Assembly (NCBI GenBank): GCA_017545185.1
Contig: JAFWQJ010000049.1
Coordinates: 1 to 52,227, forward strand
From: Oscillospiraceae bacterium
GTDB lineage: Bacteria > Bacillota > Clostridia > Oscillospirales > Ruminococcaceae
DNA length: 52,227 nt
Direction of reading: 5' to 3'
In this document: in pieces, positions 24,195-31,926 of the stretch
Layout of the letters: each line of letters opens with the position of its first letter
How positions within the stretch are numbered: position 1 is the first letter of the stretch
The notes under the pieces: model-generated
What the model saw: the letters and a program-made list of their open reading frames with translations, nothing else
Database searches by the model: none
What the model was told of the DNA's origin: nothing
Made by a program: the position numbers and the translations under genes

Positions 24195-24866
24195 ATGAGA
24201 GATCGGCTTGGTATCATCCTGCTTGCTGCAGCGGGGCTTCTGCTGCTTTGCCGCGTACTGTTTTCCGGGGCGGAACCGGAGCAGGCAGACGCGTTTTACC
24301 GGGTATACAGAACGGAAACCGGAACGGCTGAAACGGTCTCTGTGCGGGATTATCTGATCGGGACGGTCGGCGCGGAAATGCCCGCGTCCTTTCACCCGGA
24401 GGCGCTGAAGGCGCAGACCGTTGCGGCACATACCTATGCGGAATATGTGACCGGCGTGCAGGGTGCGGCGCTCTCCGATGACTGCAGCCGCTGTCAGGCG
24501 TATCTGCCGCCGGAGCAGCTGAAGGAACGGCTCGGCGAAGCGGCGTATGAGAAGATCGCCGCGGCCGTCGATGCGGCGGGGGATTTGCTGCTTTTGTATG
24601 ACGGTGCACCGGCGCTTACGGTCTATCATGCCTGCTCCCGCGGGCAGACAAAATCGGCGGAGGCGGTCTGGGGGACGGCGGTACCGTATCTGGTGCCGGT
24701 CGGTTCGCCGGCGGACGGGGATGCCCCGCAGAACACGGGGCACGGCGTCGGGATGAGCCAGTACGGCGCAGAGGCAATGGCGGAGCAGGGAGCAGGCTTT
24801 GCGGAGATCCTGCAGCATTATTATCCCGGGACGGAGCTGGTGCCGCACGGAAGGGGCAGCGGATGA
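24195..24866 (+). CDS. Short SpoIID/LytB-domain protein
   Basis: A 223-residue protein with an N-terminal signal anchor (about 5-25) and the SpoIID/LytB peptidoglycan-lytic domain. Visible are VRDYLIGTVGAEMPASFHPEALKAQTVAAHTYAE, HACSRGQTKSAEAVWG and the terminal GHGVGMSQYGAEAMAEQG with the following ILQHYYPG. SpoIID is a lytic transglycosylase of engulfment; LytB-type relatives act on the vegetative wall. Between YLVPVGSP and GHGVGMSQ the protein has only about 10 residues where SpoIID has roughly 90-100, so the domain is compact. The catalytic Glu of SpoIID corresponds to the GAEMP segment. ATG 24195 is chosen because GGAGGG precedes it; earlier ATGs lie in frame without a site. No terminator is obvious. 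Confidence 0.85.
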   Translation: MRDRLGIILLAAAGLLLLCRVLFSGAEPEQADAFYRVYRTETGTAETVSVRDYLIGTVGAEMPASFHPEALKAQTVAAHTYAEYVTGVQGAALSDDCSRCQAYLPPEQLKERLGEAAYEKIAAAVDAAGDLLLLYDGAPALTVYHACSRGQTKSAEAVWGTAVPYLVPVGSPADGDAPQNTGHGVGMSQYGAEAMAEQGAGFAEILQHYYPGTELVPHGRGSG

Positions 24867-25028
24867 CAAAATCAGAGCGTATGATTCAGCCGGCTGAGAA
24901 GATATCATTGCGCAATGCCCGAACAGGTAGAGACTTGTTCTTTCGTGCTGAACCGGCAAAGGAATCTGATCCGTTTGAAATCCTGCTGTATGCATAAATA
25001 AAGCGAATACGTTTTATGCTTGCTTTAC

Positions 25029-25076
25029 AATGGGGTCCGGGGACAATGTCCCCATTCCGGATGCATCGCAGATACC
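25029..25076 (-). repeat. Reduced stop-codon-linked element, copy E
   Basis: On the minus strand the order is GGTATC, a TGC/GCA hairpin, GGA, ATGGGGAC, GTCCCCGGACCCCATT. This is the start and end of the element seen at 11077 and 30540, without the middle hairpins. It lies in the 347-base gap between the SpoIID-like gene and the exporter operon, which otherwise holds only the promoter at 25131; here no gene ends beside it. Confidence 0.55.
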
Positions 25077-25130
25077 TTTTGTTGTTTCTTTTCGCCGGAA
25101 TTAAGACTTTCTTAAAAATAGATGAATCAG

Positions 25131-25159
25131 ATTGACTTTCATTCTGTAACGTATTATAA
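25131..25159 (+). promoter_or_regulatory. Promoter for the two-adaptor exporter operon
   Basis: TTGACT (25131-25136) and TATAAT (25154-25159), spacer 17 bp. A GGAGGGA ribosome-binding site precedes the ATG at 25214. Confidence 0.85.
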
Positions 25160-25213
25160 TAGGATTGCACTCATAGGACGGGTGCGCAGTTATAAAACAA
25201 CGGAGGGAACACT

Positions 25214-26716
25214 ATGGCGGCGAAAGGCATCGTCAAAGGAATCATCACAGCAGCAGTGATCTGCGGCCTCGGAGCCGGCGGCTGGGGGCTTTACAAGCGC
25301 TTCGGTACGCAGGCACCGGGCTCATCGGAGAAAGTCTATGTACAAAAAGTCGCAACACTTAACACGGTAGACGGTGCAAACCTGTTTGCACATAATTTTG
25401 CGGGCGTGATCGTTGCACAGAAAACGGTTGACGTCAAGATCGACACGCAGAAAACCGTCAGCGAGATCCTCGTCAAGGAGGGCGATACCGTCAAAAAGGG
25501 TGACCGCCTTCTGAATTACGATGTGGAGCAGATCCAGATCCAGATCGACACGATGAAGCTGGAGATCGAGCGGTATCAGACCGATATCGAGACGGCACGG
25601 AATGAGATCGAGCAGTACGAGCGCGAAAAGCAGACCGCGACCGGCGATGCTGCGCTTTCATGTACGCAGAACATCCTGCAGAGAAAGAGCCAGATCGCAA
25701 GGACTGAATACGACATCAAGACGAAGAACGTCGAGCTTGCGAAGCTGGAAAAGTCGCTGGAAAACGCATTTGTCACCGCACCGATCGATGGTACGGTCAA
25801 GGATCTCAAGGAGCCGGGCTCCTCGGATTCCGCATCCCCGCAGATATACTATGACGGCTACGGCATGGACGGCGGCAGCGCAGCCGACGTCATCATGAAG
25901 ATCGCGGCGGCGGGCGATTACCGCGTCAAGGGCACGTTCAATGAGCAGAACAGTGCGCAGATCTATCCGGGCGCAAAGGTGTTCCTGCGCAGCCGCACCG
26001 ACGATTCCGTCATGTTGCGCGGCGAGGTCTCGGAGATCGACACGAATCCGCAGACTGACAACCAGAATATGTATTACGGCGGCATGAGCGACGAGATGAC
26101 CAGCTCCTCGAAGTATGCATTCTATGTGGAGCCGGAATCGCTCGAGGGCTTCATGCTCGGCCAGCATATCCTGATCGAGACGGACAACGGTCAGGAGGAC
26201 GCAGACAAGAAGGAGGGCCTGTGGCTCTACAGCAGCTTTGTGCTGTGGGACGGCGACCGCAACTATGTCTGGGCAAAGAACGGCAGAGATCAGATCGAAA
26301 AGCGTTATGTCGAGATCGGCGAGATCAATGACGAGGGCGGCGACTGTCAGATCCTTTCCGGCCTGACCATTGAGGATTACATCGCATTCCCGTCCGATTA
26401 CATCGAGGAGGGTCTGAAAACGACCACGAACCAGTCCGACAAGGATATCCCGGACAATGTGCTGAACGATATCAATGAGATGAACGGAAACGGCGCAGAC
26501 GGCATGATGGGCATGGAAGGCATGGAAGGTATGCCCGGCATGGAGGACATGGAAGCTGTGCCGGATATGGCAGGCGGCAATGTGTCCGTGGACGAGGACG
26601 GCAATATGCCGGCGGCCGACGCTGCGGTACAGCCCGCAGAGGACGGCGCGCAGCCGGAGATGCCTGAAGAAATGCCCGCAGAGGATGCACCGGCAGCCGA
26701 ACAGCCTGCAGAATGA
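25214..26716 (+). CDS. MacA-like membrane fusion (adaptor) protein with a Met-rich tail
   Basis: A 500-residue adaptor of the HlyD/MacA type, first of two in this operon. It has one N-terminal helix (about 8-27), then the lipoyl-like domain (IDTQKTVSEILVKEGDTVKKGDRLLNYD). A coiled-coil hairpin follows (about 97-185), then the second half of the lipoyl fold (FVTAPIDGTVKDLKEPG) and beta-barrel domains. From about residue 405 it is disordered: an Asn/Asp-rich link, then GMMGMEGMEGMPGMEDME, a Met cluster, then an acidic Pro/Ala tail. In Gram-positive bacteria such adaptors work with MacB-type ABC transporters to export peptides or lipids. The ATPase follows 20 bases later. Confidence 0.9.
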   Translation: MAAKGIVKGIITAAVICGLGAGGWGLYKRFGTQAPGSSEKVYVQKVATLNTVDGANLFAHNFAGVIVAQKTVDVKIDTQKTVSEILVKEGDTVKKGDRLLNYDVEQIQIQIDTMKLEIERYQTDIETARNEIEQYEREKQTATGDAALSCTQNILQRKSQIARTEYDIKTKNVELAKLEKSLENAFVTAPIDGTVKDLKEPGSSDSASPQIYYDGYGMDGGSAADVIMKIAAAGDYRVKGTFNEQNSAQIYPGAKVFLRSRTDDSVMLRGEVSEIDTNPQTDNQNMYYGGMSDEMTSSSKYAFYVEPESLEGFMLGQHILIETDNGQEDADKKEGLWLYSSFVLWDGDRNYVWAKNGRDQIEKRYVEIGEINDEGGDCQILSGLTIEDYIAFPSDYIEEGLKTTTNQSDKDIPDNVLNDINEMNGNGADGMMGMEGMEGMPGMEDMEAVPDMAGGNVSVDEDGNMPAADAAVQPAEDGAQPEMPEEMPAEDAPAAEQPAE

Positions 26717-26736
26717 GAACGGACAGGAGAACAAAC

Positions 26737-27483
26737 ATGGTTTTTGATCTGAAAGGTATTTACAAGGATTACATGCAGGGCAAGGAGGCTGTTCCTGTCC
26801 TGAAGGATATCACCCTGTCCGTGGATGAGGGCGAATATGTCGCGGTCATGGGGCCGTCCGGCTCCGGCAAATCGACGCTGATGAATATCATCGGCTGTCT
26901 GGATAAGCAGACCAGCGGCGAGTTTATCTTTGACGGCACGGATGTCATGCAGTGCTCCGACCGTCAGCTTTCGGAGATCCGCAATGCAAAGATCGGCTTT
27001 GTGTTCCAGAACTTCAATCTGCTGCCGCGTCAGTCCGCGCTGGAAAATGTCGAGCTGCCGCTGCTCTATGCAGGCGTTTCCAGAAAGGAGCGCAGAGAGC
27101 GCGCGATCGAGGCGCTGAAGCGCGTCGGGCTGGAGGACAGAATGGAATTTAAGCCGACGCAGCTCTCCGGCGGTCAGAAGCAGCGCGTCGCGATCGCAAG
27201 AGCGATCGTCAACAAGCCGCGCCTGCTGCTGGCAGACGAGCCGACCGGTGCGCTGGATACCAAATCCGGCGATCAGGTCATGGAGCTGTTCAAGGAGCTG
27301 AATGACGAGGGCGTCACGATCGTGATGATCACCCACGAACCGGATATCGCAAAATGTGCCAAGCGGATCATGTATATCCGCGACGGCCAGATCCATACAG
27401 GTGCGTTCAATACCCGTGAGGGCAGCGCGATCCCGGTCACGCCGGAGGAGGATCAGGCGCAGGAGGTCGCAGAGCAGGCATGA
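26737..27483 (+). CDS. ABC transporter ATP-binding protein (MacB/LolD type)
   Basis: The 248-residue ATPase has Walker A GPSGSGKST (about residues 37-45), Q-loop FQNFNLLP, signature LSGGQKQR, Walker B LLLADEPTGALD and switch His ITHEP. The sequence pattern is that of the LolD/MacB/SalX group, which powers mechanotransmission of substrates outside the membrane rather than transport through a channel. The ATG at 26737 follows GGAGAACAAAC; upstream in-frame codons have no site. The 3' end overlaps the second adaptor by ATGA. Confidence 0.96.
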   Translation: MVFDLKGIYKDYMQGKEAVPVLKDITLSVDEGEYVAVMGPSGSGKSTLMNIIGCLDKQTSGEFIFDGTDVMQCSDRQLSEIRNAKIGFVFQNFNLLPRQSALENVELPLLYAGVSRKERRERAIEALKRVGLEDRMEFKPTQLSGGQKQRVAIARAIVNKPRLLLADEPTGALDTKSGDQVMELFKELNDEGVTIVMITHEPDIAKCAKRIMYIRDGQIHTGAFNTREGSAIPVTPEEDQAQEVAEQA

Positions 27484-29201
27484 AGAAGGCAATCATTCTG
27501 CTGCTCTGTCTTGCAGTGGTCGGCGGCGGCGGATTCTTCGGATACAAGCAGTATCAGAAGAGCCGCGACGCAAAACGCGTGGTCGATGTTGTGCCGGTCG
27601 GCGCAATGGCGAGCCCGTATTTCGGCGGCTACTGGGGCGATGAGAACAGCATGTACGGATCGACCAGCGCAGCCAATGCACAGCGCGTGCAGCTGGATAC
27701 CGAGAAGCTGGTGAAGAATGTCTGCGTCACAAAGGGGCAGCAGGTCAAAAAGGGCGACGTCATTCTGGAATACGATATGACCGTCGTTGATCTGGAGCTC
27801 GCGCAGAAGGAAAATGATATCCAGGTCATTCAGCAGGATATCAAAATGGCAAACAACAAGCTGGCGGAGATCCGCAATTATCAGCCGTCCGAGAATGCAC
27901 CGCAGGAGCCGGATGTCCCGGATGAGCCGGATATTCCGGATGAGCCGGATTTTCCGGATGATCCCGTCACGCCGATCGAGCTGACGGAGGAGGTGCCGGC
28001 GGCATTCCATGCGGAATCGGGTACCGGTGCGCCGGATGACCCGATCATCATCAACTGCACGCCGCGTGCAAAGGTCTATCTGCCGTTCATGCAGATGGCA
28101 GCTTCGACAAAACGCTGCTTTGAGCTGCGCGTCTATAACGATGATTACACCTTCCTTTACAAGTGGCTGCTCAGCGGCGCCGATCTGAAGGAGGAGGATC
28201 TCACGGAATGGGTTGTGACCGAGGGCGTCACCATTGACCCGCAGACCGGTGCGGTCTCCATTGACACGAACGGCAAGATGCACGGTCAGCTTTCGTTCGG
28301 CGCACCGCCGCAGCGTCCCGTCGGCGATGAGATGCCGGAGGAGATGCCGCAGGATTATTATCCGATGCAGGATGACAGCATGATGAACAACAGCATGGAT
28401 TACCGGTATTCCCGTGCGGAGATCAATACCATGATCAAGGAGCAGGAAGCCCGGATCAAGGAGCTGAACATCAACCTCAAGGAGGCACAGCTCAAGCTGG
28501 ATACAGCGAAAAAGCAGAAGAATGACGGCAGAGTGCTCGCGGAGATCGACGGCATCGTCAAGAAGATCGGTTCTGTCACGGACGGCGCAGCGAATCCCGA
28601 TGATCCTTCGGAAAAGGATCCGTTTGCGGAGCCGAGCGAGGACGATCAGTATTTTGCCGTGATCGAGGGCGACGGCGGCATGGAGGTCATCTGCACGGTC
28701 ATGGAGATGAATCTGCCGAGAGTGCAGCCCGGTACGGTGCTGGAGGTCATGTCCTACAGCGACGGTGCGTCCTCCGAGGCGGTCGTGACGTCCATTGATC
28801 CGGAGCCGGTCTCCTACAACTATCAGGGATGGGGCTCCAATCCGAACAATTCGAGCTACATATTACATGCGAAGCTGCAGAACTCCGATAACTTCATGCT
28901 CGGTGTCGGCGTCAGTGTGACGATCGTTGACGAGGAAACAAATACGAACAGTACCTCGCTTTATCTCCCGCCGCATTATCTCCGCAGGGAGGGCGGTGAC
29001 TACTATGTCCTGAAGGCAGATGAAAACGACCGTCTCGTGAAGCAGTATGTCAGTGTCGGTGCGACCGATTACTATGTCGAGGTCAAGGGCGGCCTGAGCA
29101 TGAAGGACCGCATCTGTTTCCCCTACGGCCCGAATGCCAAGGAGGGCGTGCGGACGAACGATACGGACCAGCCGAAGATGCCTGAGGGCATGTACTACTG
29201 A
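27480..29201 (+). CDS. Second HlyD-like adaptor with a domain inserted in its coiled-coil hairpin
   Basis: A 573-residue adaptor with an N-terminal helix (about 3-22) and the lipoyl-like domain (LVKNVCVTKGQQVKKGDVILEYDM). The first coiled-coil helix is at about 105-135. About 175 residues are then inserted (about 137-312): a DVPDEPDIPDEPDFPDD repeat, a globular stretch with YLPFMQMAASTKRCFELRVYNDD, and an acidic Met/Pro link. The returning coiled coil (about 313-350), the second lipoyl half and barrels follow, with a short Met/Pro C-terminus. The insert falls at the hairpin tip, which in Gram-negative pumps meets the outer-membrane channel. It overlaps the ATPase stop by ATGA. Confidence 0.85.
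   Translation: MKKAIILLLCLAVVGGGGFFGYKQYQKSRDAKRVVDVVPVGAMASPYFGGYWGDENSMYGSTSAANAQRVQLDTEKLVKNVCVTKGQQVKKGDVILEYDMTVVDLELAQKENDIQVIQQDIKMANNKLAEIRNYQPSENAPQEPDVPDEPDIPDEPDFPDDPVTPIELTEEVPAAFHAESGTGAPDDPIIINCTPRAKVYLPFMQMAASTKRCFELRVYNDDYTFLYKWLLSGADLKEEDLTEWVVTEGVTIDPQTGAVSIDTNGKMHGQLSFGAPPQRPVGDEMPEEMPQDYYPMQDDSMMNNSMDYRYSRAEINTMIKEQEARIKELNINLKEAQLKLDTAKKQKNDGRVLAEIDGIVKKIGSVTDGAANPDDPSEKDPFAEPSEDDQYFAVIEGDGGMEVICTVMEMNLPRVQPGTVLEVMSYSDGASSEAVVTSIDPEPVSYNYQGWGSNPNNSSYILHAKLQNSDNFMLGVGVSVTIVDEETNTNSTSLYLPPHYLRREGGDYYVLKADENDRLVKQYVSVGATDYYVEVKGGLSMKDRICFPYGPNAKEGVRTNDTDQPKMPEGMYY
27909..27962 (+). repeat. Three tandem 18-bp units in the second adaptor
   Basis: Three units of the form CCGGAT-N3-CCGGATGA-G/T encode PDVPDE, PDIPDE and PDFPDD, in the acidic Pro-rich strand that leads into the inserted domain. 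Copy number may vary between strains by slippage. Confidence 0.8.
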
Positions 29202-29234
29202 TAATACGCGGAATAAGAATTGGAGTAGCAGAAT

Positions 29235-30539
29235 ATGTTTGAGAATATCAGGCTCTCATTGCAGGGCATTCTGTCGCACAAGATCCGTTCCTTTCTGACC
29301 ATGCTCGGTATCATCATCGGTATTGCGGCGATCATCGCGATTGTCTCGATCATTGAGGGTACCAAGGAAATGATCAAGAAGAATCTGATCGGTGCCGGCA
29401 ACAATACGGTGCAGATCCGGCTGATGCAGGGTGATTATCCTTATGAGCCCGGTTACATGCAGACTGCGGACAGTGTCCGCGTGATCGCGCCTTCCTATAA
29501 GCAGCGCATTTCGGAGCTGAAGGAGGTCGAGCGGTGCACGCTGTACCGCAAGCGCGATTATGTGGAAAGCTTCTACTATATGAACAAGAGCCTTCAGGGC
29601 ACGGGTCTGGTCGGCATTGACGAGGATTATCTCGATACGGCGGGTCTGGACATTGCACAGGGCGTCGGCTTTTCGGAGAAGCAGCACAAGGAATTTGCAA
29701 AGGTCGCACTGATCGACGAATCGGTCGCGCGCTCGACCTTTGACGGCGAGGATCCGGTCGGCAAGATCATTGACATCAGCGGCGAACCGTTTACGGTCAT
29801 CGGCGTGGTGACAAAGCGTTCCGGCTTTGAGCCGACGATCAATTCCGTTGAGGATTACTACACCTACAACCAGGCGAAAAGCGGTCAGGTCTACATCCCG
29901 ACCGAGGACTGGAGCATCTGCTTCCAGTATGACGAGCCGCAGCACTGCATCATTCAGGCGGTGAATACGGACAGCATGACCGCTGCCGGAAAAAAGGCTG
30001 CGGACATCCTGAATGAGAATATCCGCATCACGGCTGCAAGCCGCGGTGAGGAGGAGAACTCAGAGGCCGCCATGGAAATGGCAGCGAACAAGCTCGAATA
30101 CAAGAGCGAAAGCCTGCTGGAGCAGGCAAAGGCCATGCAGGATCTCTCGCAGTCCACGAACAAAATGCTGATCTGGATCGCGAGCATCTCGCTGCTGGTC
30201 GGCGGTATCGGCGTCATGAACATCATGCTGGTGTCGGTCACGGAGCGCACCAGAGAGATCGGTCTGAAAAAGGCACTGGGCGCACGCAAGCGGCGCATCC
30301 TCTGGCAGTTCCTGACGGAAGCTGCCGTGCTGACGAGCATCGGCGGTCTGATCGGCGTGCTGACGGGCATCGGACTGGCGACGGTGATCGCACACCTGAC
30401 GGAAATGCAGGTCGCGATCTCGGGCAAGGCGATCGCGATCTCGGTGGTGTTCTCGATCGTGGTCGGTGTCGTGTTCGGTCTGCTGCCTTCTGTCAAGGCT
30501 GCCAAGCTCAACCCGATCGACGCGCTGCGGTATGAATAA
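29235..30539 (+). CDS. MacB/FtsX-type ABC transporter permease
   Basis: A 434-residue permease of the MacB family: TM1 (about 19-42, in LTMLGIIIGIAAIIAIVSI), a large extracytoplasmic MacB periplasmic-like domain (about 50-285), and three more helices (about 308-332, 356-382 and 393-418), with the EIGLKKALGARKR coupling segment between them. This topology fits a homodimer that, with the ATPase at 26737, pulls substrate from the outer membrane face. A GGAG site precedes the ATG. No regulator or peptide precursor is encoded beside it, so the substrate is unknown. The stop codon runs straight into repeat copy D. Confidence 0.95.
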   Translation: MFENIRLSLQGILSHKIRSFLTMLGIIIGIAAIIAIVSIIEGTKEMIKKNLIGAGNNTVQIRLMQGDYPYEPGYMQTADSVRVIAPSYKQRISELKEVERCTLYRKRDYVESFYYMNKSLQGTGLVGIDEDYLDTAGLDIAQGVGFSEKQHKEFAKVALIDESVARSTFDGEDPVGKIIDISGEPFTVIGVVTKRSGFEPTINSVEDYYTYNQAKSGQVYIPTEDWSICFQYDEPQHCIIQAVNTDSMTAAGKKAADILNENIRITAASRGEEENSEAAMEMAANKLEYKSESLLEQAKAMQDLSQSTNKMLIWIASISLLVGGIGVMNIMLVSVTERTREIGLKKALGARKRRILWQFLTEAAVLTSIGGLIGVLTGIGLATVIAHLTEMQVAISGKAIAISVVFSIVVGVVFGLLPSVKAAKLNPIDALRYE

Positions 30540-30648
30540 GGTATCGCTTCGCGAGGATTGAGAATGAGGGCTCCGCCCTTAAACATGAAGCAACTTGTTT
30601 TTTCATGTTGACTCCCGCTGGGGACATTGTCCCCGGACCCCATTATAT
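30540..30648 (+). repeat. Stop-codon-linked hairpin element, copy D
   Basis: Beginning on the base after the permease stop: GGTATC, a TCGC/GCGA hairpin, GGATT, a GAGGGC/GCCCTT hairpin, AACATGAA with TTCATGTT, GGGGAC with GTCCCC, and GACCCCATTAT. The order and anchors are those of copy C at 11077, with different stem sequences. A terminator follows at once. Confidence 0.75.
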
Positions 30649-30654
30649 GCAGCA

Positions 30655-30690
30655 AAAAGGACGCCGGCTTCTCTGTCGGCGTCCTTTTGT
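30655..30690 (+). terminator. Terminator after the exporter operon
   Basis: Perfect 12-bp stem (AAAAGGACGCCG with CGGCGTCCTTTT). Nearly the same hairpin sequence is the terminator after mscL at 11029, also beside a repeat element. The A- and T-runs would let it work on both strands. Confidence 0.85.
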
Positions 30691-30755
30691 ATTTATCATA
30701 ATGCTTCCGGCGGGCTTCAGCGGCGTGCAGAAACGGCAGCGAGCCCTGCCCGCGC

Positions 30756-31772
30756 TTAGTAATACTTGATCTCCTCGGTGAGCAGCTCCTCGTATTCATC
30801 GAGGTTTTCAAGGATCTTTCCGGTGCCCTCCGCCACGCAGTCCAGCGGATATTCCGCGACATACACCGGCATACCGGTCTCGCGGTTGATGAGCTTATCC
30901 ATGCCGTGCAGCAGCGCACCGCCGCCTGTCAGCGTGATGCCCTGCTCAATGACGTCCGCGGAAAGCTCCGGCGGGGTATGTGCAAGCGTCTCGCGGATCG
31001 CGTCCATGACCGTGCACAGCGGCTCATAGAGCGCGTCGCGCACCTCGTCGGAGGTGATCGTGATATTCTCCGGCAGGCCGTTCAGCAGATTTCTGCCGCG
31101 CACCTCCATTTCGGTGACGGTCGCTTCCGGGAATGCCGAGCCGATGCCGATCTTGACCGCCTCTGCGGTTCGCTCGCCGATCAGCAGGCTGTATTTTTTG
31201 CGGATATAGTTGACGATCGCGAGGTCAAACGCGTCGCCGGCGGTGCGCACCGAACGGTACGACACAATGCCGCCCAGAGAGATCACGGCGATCTCACTGG
31301 TGCCGCCGCCGATATCGACGACCATGGTTCCGGTCGGCTCCATGATCGGCAGTCCCGCGCCGAGTGCAGCCGCGATCGGCTCCGCAACGAGCTGAACGGG
31401 TCTTGCACCGGCTTTTTCGGCAGCCTCCTTGACGGCACGCCGCTCCACAGCGGTCACGCCGGACGGAATACAGATAATGACGCGCGCCTTGGTGAACATC
31501 GTGCCTTTGAGCGATTTTTTGATGAGCTCCTGCAGCATGGTCGCGGCAATGTCAAAATCCGCGATGACGCCGTCCTTCAGCGGGTGCACGGCGATGATCG
31601 AGCCGGGGGTTCTGCCGATGATATCCTTGGCATCCTTGCCGACCGAGCAGGCCTGATCGGTTTTTGTATTGACCGCGACAACGGAAGGCTCCCGCATGAT
31701 GATGCCCTTGCCGCGCGCATAGATCAGGGTATTGGCTGTGCCGAGATCAATCCCGATATATCTGGTAAACAT
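30756..31772 (-). CDS. mreB: Rod-shape determining protein MreB
   Basis: MreB is a bacterial actin that forms membrane-bound filaments and guides lateral wall synthesis. The 338-residue protein has the actin-fold motifs IGIDLGTANTLIY (phosphate 1), DIGGGTSEIAVISLGG (phosphate 2) and GITLTGGGALLHGMD (adenosine). It ends KYY with the LLTEEIKYY tail. A well-placed AAAGGAGC site precedes the ATG. mreC and mreD are not next to it; it stands after psd on the same strand, separated by a terminator-like hairpin and a promoter candidate. MreB and Mbl cannot be told apart from this window; a coccoid Ruminococcus would make it notable. Confidence 0.95.
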   Translation of the reverse strand: MFTRYIGIDLGTANTLIYARGKGIIMREPSVVAVNTKTDQACSVGKDAKDIIGRTPGSIIAVHPLKDGVIADFDIAATMLQELIKKSLKGTMFTKARVIICIPSGVTAVERRAVKEAAEKAGARPVQLVAEPIAAALGAGLPIMEPTGTMVVDIGGGTSEIAVISLGGIVSYRSVRTAGDAFDLAIVNYIRKKYSLLIGERTAEAVKIGIGSAFPEATVTEMEVRGRNLLNGLPENITITSDEVRDALYEPLCTVMDAIRETLAHTPPELSADVIEQGITLTGGGALLHGMDKLINRETGMPVYVAEYPLDCVAEGTGKILENLDEYEELLTEEIKYY

Positions 31773-31832
31773 GGTGTGCTCCTTTGTTTCTTTTGTTCCT
31801 TTCTGTTTTGTACACAGTAGTCTCCGCTCTTT

Positions 31833-31861
31833 ATTTTACCACAAAAATGCGCATCCGACAA
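31833..31861 (-). promoter_or_regulatory. Candidate mreB promoter
   Basis: On the minus strand TTGTCG (31861-31856), 17 bp and TAAAAT (31838-31833), preceded by TGG. The -35 box lies inside the psd terminator stem. Matches are only 4/6 and 5/6. Confidence 0.4.
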
Positions 31862-31879
31862 TGATTTTTGTCGGATGCG
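31841..31879 (-). terminator. Terminator after psd
   Basis: On the minus strand, a perfect 11-bp stem (CGCATCCGACA with TGTCGGATGCG, 31879-31850) is followed by CATTTTTGT. It ends about 50 bases after the psd stop codon. Confidence 0.75.
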
Positions 31880-31926
31880 GTCATTTTCAGCATTTTGCAC
31901 AAAATCCTTGCGGATATCTGCCGCCG

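Noticed and set aside
24886-25170. A minus-strand open reading frame of 94 codons between the SpoIID-like and exporter genes
   Set aside because: It spans repeat copy E and the exporter promoter, has no ribosome-binding site, and its product resembles no family.
25214-30539. The exporter operon as a classical MacAB-TolC pump
   Set aside because: No TolC gene is present, and the other genes indicate a single-membrane cell.
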